A stretch of DNA of 64,000 nt from Coprinopsis marcescibilis (taxonomy: Eukaryota > Basidiomycota > Agaricomycetes > Agaricales > Psathyrellaceae), in assembly GCA_004369085.1 (NCBI GenBank), contig ML210250.1:36790-100789 (forward strand). Direction: 5' to 3'. The stretch's first letter is position 1. Each line of letters begins with the position of its first letter. A program made the translations under genes and the position numbers. Below are positions 56,485-64,000 of this stretch, in pieces. The notes beneath the pieces are model-generated. The model was given only the letters and a program-made list of their open reading frames with translations, made no database searches and was not told where the DNA came from.

Positions 56485-58752
56485 TTAGGTACCGTGAGGA
56501 AGGGTGTTGTAGAGCGGGCAGAGCCCATCCCATGCGGCTGCATCAAAGTGTCAGCGAAGAAATACATCCGTTCGAAGTTCAAGGACTTACTTGGCGGGTT
56601 GAAGGCGGCGACGCTCGGAACATCCTCAGCAAACACAACCGAGAGACCCCTGTGGAGGAGAGAGGAATGAGTCAGCGATGATCAGGGAAGCCGAAGCACG
56701 AGCTGGCTTACAAGACCAAATGCCAATCAATGTGGCTGGAGAATGAAAGTTTGTCAGACAAAGTGAGCGGTGATCATTAAGGGACGGTGGCGTACCAATG
56801 CATGATCCAGGGACCAGCATTGTCAGTGCGGAATCGGATGGTGACGTTGTCGCTGGCTCCACCAATGCTGACAACGTCGCGGACAGGGGGGTTGACAAAG
56901 TTGTAGGTCGAGCTTCCGGCGCTGCGGACAACGTGGAAGGCATGCTGGATTGGGTAGGGAAGTTAGACTCCAAGGCCAGTAAGAACGAGTCGGAGACTTA
57001 CACCGTGAAGATGCATTGGGTGCTAGGAATGGAATGATAAGAACAGGAACAAGAGCGGAAATAGGATAGCCAAGGACTTACAGGGTTTCCGGCCGCACCT
57101 GGCATGGAAAGCTCGATGTTCGAGTTCTTGGGGAGGACGTAAATGCTACCGGCAGGGAGCAAGTCTTGAGCGGTATGGGCTCCGCTCATAATCTGAAGCA
57201 TAACAGGAAGAGTGGGCTCGTCGAAGGGGGCGCCGTTGACGTGGAACTTGAGTGTCGGGCCATTGAACGCGATCTGGAAGTTGATGGCGACATCAACATC
57301 GCCCAGGGTAAGTCCGCCGGGCATAGGGTGGCCCAAAGGTCTCAGATTCGCCTCGTTGAGCGGGTTGCTGTCCGGAGCCTGTGCAGTAACTGGGTCGACT
57401 GCGGGTGCACCGATGTATCGCAAGATAGCAGAGTTGCGGCCACCAGTGAAGCCTGCGGCGCCAACGCTGGGGTCGGACCTGACCCAGTAGTTATCGACGG
57501 GCTGGTTGGCGTTGAGGATGAATGAGTAGCGCTGGCCGGCAAAGATGCGGATGGAGTCGACGGTATGAGGTTCGTGGTTGACTGAGTCGACCTCGATGAT
57601 GGTCTATTCGAGTGCGTCAGTCTCTATACAGCTCACGTTTTCAGGATGAGAGGCTTACCATGGTGTGTCCGTCGATGGAAAATTTGTAGTTGGGATTGCA
57701 GGAGAGGGAGACCAGACGCATACGATAGCGCCTTCCTCGACGGACGTGGATCACTGCGAGTGGAACAACGGGACCGTCAACGTAACGGCCCTTTCCGTTG
57801 ATAAGAGTAGAGTCGGGAGCAGGGACGAGACCAGCAGAGGGAGCGGGAGCGTGATACCTGAGACTCTGGTCAGCATCACAATCGTACACTGTTCAATAAG
57901 AGCGCTTACCAGTCGGCAAGGGTGATAACCGTGTCCTCTGGTGTTAAATGCATATGTTAGTGAAAGTACCTCGACTTCGTTGAAGGAGAAATATGTACCG
58001 TTGTCAACGTCGTATCTGTATGATCGCCGTTAGCATCAGGAAGGGAATCAGAGGCCGGCTTGCACACCTGAAACGATGGGGATCAAACGGGTCGTAGACG
58101 ACCATGGCACCTCTCAAGCCGTCACAGTACTGGGACACTATATGTCACATCAGCGCCAACGTCATCCTTTGAAAGGTATGAACTCACAATAATGAGAATG
58201 GTACCAGAACGTTCCAGCCTGATTTTTGGCTCGGAACTTGTAAAGGAAAGAATGTCCAGGCGAGATGGGACATTGGGTGACACCAGCAGGGCCATCAGCC
58301 CAGGCGCTACCAGCTTGCAAGAAGCCATGCCAGTGCTGAGATACTCCTTTAGAAAGCGGTTTGAAAAGTAATAGAGAAAGTACGAACGATGGAGGTGGCG
58401 CGAAGCATGCTAGTGTCTGTAAGTTGATCGACCGTGTTCAGCATGAAAGTGCCGCCCTACGATTAGGATTAGTTGGGACATCGAATAATAGCGAAAGGAT
58501 GGAGGCATGCCTTGATATTACGAATCACAGGGCCAGGGAACGCGAGGGAGCTCGCAGTTGCACCAGCAAGGACGCCGCTGAGCAGACGTTGAGCGTACGC
58601 GCATGGGTTCGGGATAGAGCGCAGACTTACGACCGGCTGAAGCCATCGGGAGCGACGTTAGAGTTCCCGATGATGAGGTTGGCAATAGGGCCGATTGCCC
58701 CCCAAGTAAGGGGGACAAAAGGCAAGACGAGAAGGGAGGCAAGGTTCAGCAT
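56485..58752 (-). CDS. Laccase (multicopper oxidase)
   Basis: Intron-rich gene whose exons give a full laccase of about 520 residues. ATG 58752 starts the signal peptide [18 protein letters not shown], then mature [22 protein letters not shown]. Copper signatures: L1 [16 protein letters not shown]2 FWYHSHY then [10 protein letters not shown]3 HPMHLHGH with [11 protein letters not shown]4 [19 protein letters not shown]. The residue ten after the T1 Cys is Leu, so a medium-potential (class 2) copper site is expected. The C-terminus is [17 protein letters not shown]. It oxidises phenols with O2 and acts outside the cell in lignin or humus attack, pigment or detoxification. A TATA box is at 58813-58818 (minus). 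The HL-VLG junction uses a donor gtaagc four bases inside an earlier gt. Confidence 0.93.
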
Positions 58753-58812
58753 AGAGCAGACGTAGCAGAGGGGTTTCCAGCAGTCTGAAAAATAGCAAAA
58801 ATTGACAGAGCG

Positions 58813-58818
58813 TTTATA
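58813..58818 (-). promoter_or_regulatory. TATA box of the laccase gene
   Basis: TATAAA on the minus strand about 60 bp upstream of the ATG, in a position like those of S1, S2 and the 54.7-kb gene. Confidence 0.5.
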
Positions 58819-59328
58819 ACTGCTGCGCTGCTCAGGTACAGGCCCGCTTCAAGACCCAGAAGCCGACATCCGACAGCTCGCACGAGCGCCGATGGTCTTG
58901 TTTCGGAAAAGAGGGATGTAAGAAACTTGGAAAGATTCTAGAGAGCAAAAATGCGATCTCCCCCATTGGGATATCTGAGGATAGGTCCTGACCATATGCG
59001 TTAGATCCTGTTAGATCTCACCTGGGTTCGGGGTATGACGTAAAGCTGCGCCCCAGGAAGCGCCCAGTCTGATACTTACAAGCGACAGAGCCGATCGCCG
59101 CCATTTTCAAGAAGACGTAAAATCAGAAAGCAGGCACGCAGCATTGTACCTACTACTTTTAGACTTTGGGGTATGAAATAATCCGCGCCGTACATTCTTT
59201 TCGAGACAGGTTTTAGATCTAAGGAACGCGCCATCGGATAAACGGTGCGATAAAATCAGATATATACCCCAAACCACATTGTGGAGATCTTCAGACTCGC
59301 CCACTTTCTCAACTTTTTATCGCCCATC
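58819..59328. other. Divergent spacer between laccase and the small secreted protein
   Basis: 'gatatatacccc' near 59260-59271 could be the TATA element of the gene at 59329. Nothing else recognised. Confidence 0.4.
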
Positions 59329-59699
59329 ATGCAATTCAAGATCCTTGTTGCGTTCGCCGCCCTCTTCGCTGCCCAAGTAGTAAGTCTGGCTCGCCTCCCA
59401 TCTCAAAACACGTGCTTACGAACTAAGGTTCATGCAGCTGAAGGTGATGTGCACACCGTGATCAAGGTTGTGCCCGCTATTATCGACGTAGAGCCCTACC
59501 TCGTCGAGGTCACAGAGACCGTTGTCTACACGTAAGTCTGCGTTCCAATTCGACGTTGTGCACTTGTTAAAATAATCTGTGTAGGCAAGGACCGAGCATC
59601 ACCGCCACCTATGCTACCGTCATTCCTACCCTGATCGATGAGACCATTGTGTATGGGGACGACCAAGCTGCGGCAACACCAGCGCCTGAGGCTCAGTGA
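59329..59699 (+). CDS. Small secreted protein, 89 residues
   Basis: Three exons (59329-59379, 59428-59531, 59585-59699) join in phase. Signal peptide MQFKILVAFAALFAAQV is followed by a short Val/Thr-rich mature protein with two related halves: VIKVVPAIIDVEPYLVEVTE and ATYATVIPTLIDETIVYG. It ends in an Ala/Pro-rich tail (AAATPAPEAQ). There are no cysteines and no GPI signal. It could be a cell-wall or surface-active small protein; no family recognised. Splice sites are canonical. Confidence 0.7.
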
Positions 59700-60972
59700 G
59701 CGTATCAGAAACAGAAAGGCGCCGCGTTATGTGATTGGATCAGCGCGTCGTTAGCAGTAGATAAGATTTGTGGCTCGTGTTATCTGATAATCAAAGGAAA
59801 TTCATTTTTGAAATCGTGTCGGATCTTAGGCTTTGAGCAGCTCTGTCATGTGGTCTCGTGTTCTGAACAGGTCTGAACTTGTCAGGAAATTTGTATTAAG
59901 GAATGAATAGAAATGCACCAGAGGTTTAGATTAAAACAAAGAAATCAACGGCGCTGTCGTCTGTCGGAAACCGGTGCCGCATGGGTAGAACGGTTGAGAT
60001 CGCCATGTCAAAAAGAGTCTGGACTGAAATTTGGGCAAATGCAGCCACAAGGTGCACATAGAATACATCCAAGGTCGTTGGGGCAAAGTTCGTGGAATTG
60101 AACAACGATCAGTCAAGTTTCAATTTTACAGTGCCTAGACGCATGAACAGAATCAAAACCCTTTAGAATCGTCTCATTAACATCGTCATTATTAACCGGG
60201 GATGTTATTAGGGCGCAGGTCTGAGCAAGAATGCCTGACCCCCAGTCTTACCTCAGTGTCGTGGCCGTGGATTCATCGTGTTCGGTGGTACGAATACTAT
60301 AGGGAGACTCTGAAGTCTTGGACAGAGTCTGACAGACTGAGCAAGGTATGCGCAGTGAGCAACTGGTATTGCCAGCGATAGGTGAAACGTCTAAGCGTAC
60401 CTTCCAAGCTCGAGATGTTTATCAAAACGCGGCCTACACCTGTATGGAACAACACAACATAGCCGCCAAGACACGCCTTCACATGGCGGCAGGGGGTCTC
60501 TTTCTGTGTCGAAGGCACTTATATCTACTGATACAGTGACTAGCTTGTGAGCACGCACTCTGGAGACCCACGGACGCACACCGTACATTGTACCCCTAAA
60601 AGCCGCCGGTCACTTCGTTACTGGTCGAGTGTTTAGATGTCACGAGTGCAGCGGAGGCCGCAGAGTCGTGCCTGTCAACTGAACGTATGAGTCGGATACA
60701 TAACCGGTAATAGGTATTCCTTGAGATATCGTGAATACCAGACACCACTTGCTAAGGCCAGCGCTGGCCAGCGCCAAACAATCCAACTCAGCTTCCGCGA
60801 ACTTTGAGCCGGGGTGAAAGGCGCGTAAAAGGCTCAAAGCCAAAAGGTGTTGTCTCAGAACTCCGATTTCGTGGGACTCGGACCTTACCGAATCCCGATA
60901 TGTATAGAAATTCATACCGGCAGCCAGCGGCAGCCCCAGCCGAGCCGGAGTAGATCTGAGCATGTTTTCTGA
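59700..60972. other. Intergenic, nothing recognised
   Basis: No supportable gene or repeat in about 1.3 kb. Confidence 0.4.
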
Positions 60973-61179
60973 TTATCCCGTCAGAGCCTCTGAGGGTTTG
61001 ACTTTACTGTTCAGGTACTCTGTTATGTCTGATAGGTACATCTGAATATGAGGCATCTTTCCCACCCCTGCCTTGATTACATCAAGCCGCATGGTGAACC
61101 AAATATCAGGAGGCGGGCCCTCAAATGTACGCGTACGAAGAGGCCGTCGGACAAGTTGGGGAATGGAGAACCATCGCAT
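60973..61179 (-). CDS. Short hypothetical ORF, 68 residues
   Basis: ATG 61179 (MRWFSIPQLVRRPLRTRTFE) to a stop at 60973. The only support is a TATA-like box (GGATATAAAAAGG on the minus strand, about 61213-61225) roughly 40-45 bp upstream. No signal peptide, family or conserved exon structure. Could equally be the first exon of something longer or a chance frame. Confidence 0.25.
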   Translation of the reverse strand: MRWFSIPQLVRRPLRTRTFEGPPPDIWFTMRLDVIKAGVGKMPHIQMYLSDITEYLNSKVKPSEALTG

Positions 61180-61874
61180 GTGGTACAACAGACTCTGGGT
61201 TTTTGAGGACCTATATCTCCCCTTTTTATATCCAGGAATGTGCGGGAGACTAAGTTGTGAAACTGTGAGTCACTGACTCATTGTATCTAGAAATTTGACT
61301 CCAAATACCGTCAAATTGTTGTAGTTTAAGGATACCCTTGTCGCAGGTGGGCGCAGGAAGCATCCGACTTTGAATCTGGCATATTCTTCGGGCTGGATGG
61401 TGTCGTCGACACCGCGGGGGACAGAGAAGGAAGAAGTCGCTTAACACCTGGGGTATGGAAAGAATCCACCTTATCCATATCTTCACCTCGACGGGCTGGC
61501 TTCGGGTATTCAGTGTATTAATCTTGCATTGCGGTCCGACGCGACGCTGGGCCACAATGACCGTTAAAGTCCCAGTGCTTCTGCCAGAGTCGCAGCGTCC
61601 AGTTTACCCATGCGTACCTTGCTGATTCTTCTCCCCTTCAATTTAAACTATTCACTTTGAAGCCTCTATACGACAGTTCCATTTGAATTTTGGCCTTCAT
61701 GTTATGTACTTGAATCTCGAGTTCCACGTCAGCTGGGCATTATCATCTGGCACTTCCTTACTCAAAACGAGATGGAGGCTCGCCGAAGTTTATGCTCGAG
61801 GGATATGTATATATATATATAGATAGGTTTGGGCGGATATCGCTTTTCTCAGCAGTCCTTAACTGTTTAGAATC
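61180..61874. other. Intergenic; promoter of the GH11 gene with (TA)n
   Basis: A (TA)n tract at 61804-61821 lies 55-70 bp before the GH11 ATG and looks like its TATA region. Confidence 0.5.
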
Positions 61875-62558
61875 ATGAAGTTTGGCGCGTCCCTCGCCGT
61901 CGCTGCCGCTGCCCTTTCTGGCTCCCTTGCCGCTCCACTCAACGCTTCTGACGCATCTATCCACAGCGGAACGCCTAGCGTGAGTGGCGTCCACGGCGGC
62001 TACTATTACAAACCTCGAAGGCGGTACTTACAGTCTCGCATGGTCTGGAAACAACGGTACCCTGTTCGGCGGTAAAGGATGGAACCCCGGTGTAAGCGAG
62101 CGGTAAGCAATTCTTCTCGGACTCCTTGTCCGCACTCTAGCTTAACCAATTGCACTACGCACAGAGTAGTAAAATATAGTGGCAGTTTCATTCCTGACGG
62201 CAATAGCGACCTCTCCCTTCGTGGCTGGACACGTAAGGTCGAGTACTACATTGTTGAATTCTACGGAACCCGCAACCCCGCCTTCACCGCGAGGCGAAAG
62301 GGGTCCGTCACCTGCAACGGGGCCAAGTACGATATACTTTCTGCCTGGCGCCACAAGAAACCGTCAATCGAAGGCACTCAGACCTTTAGGCAGTCCTGGT
62401 CAGTCAGGACCCCCAAGCAAGCCCTCGGAGAAGAGGTCAGCGGCTCCGTCGACAATCAGTGCCATGTCGGCATGAAAATAGGATCGCAGCACGACTACCA
62501 GCTCGTCGCCACGAAGAGTCACCGTGGCTCTGAGTCTGCTCAAATCACCATTTCTTAA
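61875..62558 (+). pseudogene. Decayed GH11 endo-xylanase
   Basis: Begins with a good signal peptide (MKFGASLAVAAAALSGSLA) and GH11 text HGGYYY. About ten residues including the usual SFWTD stretch are missing and the frame shifts by +1 near 62010-62025. The second frame gives NLEGGTYSLAWSGNNGTLFG then GKGWNPGVSER. After an intron (62103-62164) comes VVKYSGSFIPDGNS, then VEYYIVEFYGTRNPA (nucleophile Glu kept), RKGSVTCNGAKYDIL, KPSIEGTQTFRQSWSVRTPK, a shortened CHVGM and SQHDYQLVATKSHRGS. In GH11 enzymes the last of these reads ATEGY, where Glu is the acid/base. Here it is Lys, so the enzyme would be dead even if the frame were whole. Likely a relic of a cellulose-binding-free xylanase. Confidence 0.8.
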
Positions 62559-63177
62559 TTATGAACTTTGTATTCGAAGTTGTGACGTCTATCCTTGTTG
62601 GTCCTTCTGTACTAGGGTCCGTCGAGCGTTTAAACAGATATAAACGGATTGCTTGATTTATAGATTATACATTACCGATGAATTGGAGGAAGTAAGGTGT
62701 GGCTGCGCGGGATTCGATTACTATTGACCAACAGCTTGTCCGAATAAACAAGACTATACGCTGACTTTTTTCATCTCAAGACTGAAGGTCACGCAATGGA
62801 GGCCAGTTATATTTCTGGTAATACGTCGTTTGCAAAGTGTTGATTGCTGAATCGCGGCCTTGGGTTTTTAAATTTTGATTACTATCTGCAAAAGCCCGAT
62901 TCTGTCTCAGTACTTGAGCTGGCTCTAGCATTTGTAATTTGAGTGCGCGTGCAAAGTGGAACTTAAGGTTGGAGCGGAGATAGATTGGGTTGCAATGTTT
63001 TGATGACCCTGAGATACTAACAGCGAGACCATTGTCCCGTTCCGTTCAGTACCATCTTGCTAAAAGGACTATATCCAATTCTTCGCTACTGGAAATCTCG
63101 AAAGCTTCTTTGAACCTCGGCTGTCTCCATTCTTGGATAACAACGACTCAGTACCAGACCATCTTTCACCCTCTGTC
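62559..63177. other. Intergenic, nothing recognised
   Basis: AT-rich spacer without gene signals. Confidence 0.45.
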
Positions 63178-63683
63178 ATGGACGATATCGAAGAAATTTC
63201 AACCCTGGCAATCGCTCTCGACAACACCAATACCAACACCGCCCTCCCTCAATCCGACGAAATCAAGCGCCTCAGAGGCGCCATGCACCGCGAACGTGCC
63301 ATGCTCTCTGCTCTCAAGTCACCCATCCGCGAAGTTCCGTCCGAGATCGTGGCAATAATCATTGAGCTGGCATTGTTCTCCGACCGCGGCATGTTGGACG
63401 CGGATGGACGGCGGACTTCCGCAGCCTCCGTGCGGTGTCAAGACAGTGGCGAGAGACCGCGTTTGCGACGCGAAACCTGTGGGCACGATTGAAGGTCGAA
63501 CTGGACTCCCCAACAGAGGGCCCCGCGTTTGACTGGCCGGGTCGACTCTCAAGGTGGTTTGACAGAGCTGGAAAGGGAGCGCCACTGGGGATTGAGCTAC
63601 TGGGTTGGGGTAGAAGGATGGATCTCGACAAGCTGTTCGCGTTTATTCTCGACCCCCGCTGGAGCTGTGTTGAAAGCCATTGA
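63178..63683 (+). pseudogene. F-box protein fragment
   Basis: ATG 63178 (MDDIEEISTLAIALDN) leads into AMHRERAMLSALKSPIRE and the F-box-like VPSEIVAIIIELALF, then shifts frame near 63405. The other frame continues with the second half of the F-box, LRAVSRQWRETAFATRNLWA, and a short piece ending at 63683. The leucine-rich body is missing. It is a member of the same F-box type as 17789 and 37446, but not close enough to align beyond the motif. Confidence 0.65.
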
Positions 63684-64000
63684 GCGCAGCAAATGCGCAG
63701 GCAAGCAGGAGGCCAATGTATACGACTGGGTAGGACATATTTACCTTGTAATATGAGGTAGTTTAGAGTTTGCTTATAGCTTAGCAGGTGGTAGTTAAGA
63801 GGCAAGAGAGATAATTCGTATAGGGCTAAACTACAGCCCTTATATACCTATTCTACAAGCGTATTAGTAAAACAAGTTACACGCTACATGTGATAAGTAA
63901 ATATATAAATAGACATTGCTAGAATGTTCCAGCATAGTCTAGACTCATGTATGAGTCGGTATGAGTAATAATGACGCAAGTGGATGCGTCATGGTTTGTA
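63684..64000. other. AT-rich end, nothing recognised
   Basis: AT-rich sequence with 'tatataaatag' near 63902. No gene. Confidence 0.45.

Noticed and set aside
55768..56670. 300-codon plus-strand open frame between MAPR and laccase
   Set aside because: It runs antisense through the last exons of the laccase gene, has no family motif or signal peptide, and its composition looks like read-through of non-coding DNA.

Overview
This is nuclear DNA of a filamentous fungus, most likely an Agaricomycete (mushroom-forming basidiomycete). The grounds are genes broken by many 45-70 bp GT-AG introns, a heterotrimeric G-protein alpha subunit, a fungal laccase, a GH11 xylanase relative, several F-box proteins, TPR-CHAT and DUF6533 proteins, and a gene-dense but duplication-rich layout. 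Exon structures were worked out by eye from reading frame, splice sites and paralogue comparison, so individual boundaries are proposals.

0-20 kb is a diverged segmental duplication. Copy A (about 1-8440) holds a rhodopsin-domain-like 7TM gene (minus) and an intact 1,241-residue TPR-CHAT gene, followed by a scrap of an F-box gene. Copy B (about 11400-18500) holds the same kind of 7TM gene and an intact-looking F-box gene, but only two scraps of CHAT. Between them lies a broken amidohydrolase-3 gene.

20-35 kb carries three DUF6533 seven-helix membrane proteins (20.0-22.0 +, 30.8-32.3 +, 32.9-34.6 -) around a complete group-I-like G-alpha gene (25.5-27.0 +), with long gene-free spacers.

35-49.4 kb carries four more rhodopsin-like 7TM copies (three intact, one pseudogene), a second F-box gene and a Dal5-type MFS transporter. 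The 7TM-plus-MFS unit has been tandemly duplicated (42.2-44.2 versus 44.9-49.4). The 7TM cassette at 44.9 kb, with its flanks, is an inverted copy of those at 1.6 and 13.6 kb.

50-62.6 kb is a secretome-rich stretch: two small secreted proteins built from tandem exons that each encode one Arg-His-His-Pro-Gly-His repeat (50.1-50.7 and 52.1-53.0, minus), a 147-residue unknown, a MAPR/Dap1-like cytochrome-b5-fold protein, a laccase, an 89-residue secreted protein, and a decayed GH11 xylanase. The end holds a broken F-box fragment.

The most original signal is the pair of RHHPGH repeat genes. Every repeat is its own symmetric phase-1 exon, basic residues precede the His-Pro-Gly-His core, and one gene has recently doubled a two-exon unit including its introns. 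This resembles the architecture of Kex2-processed repeat peptide precursors, but I do not recognise the repeat.
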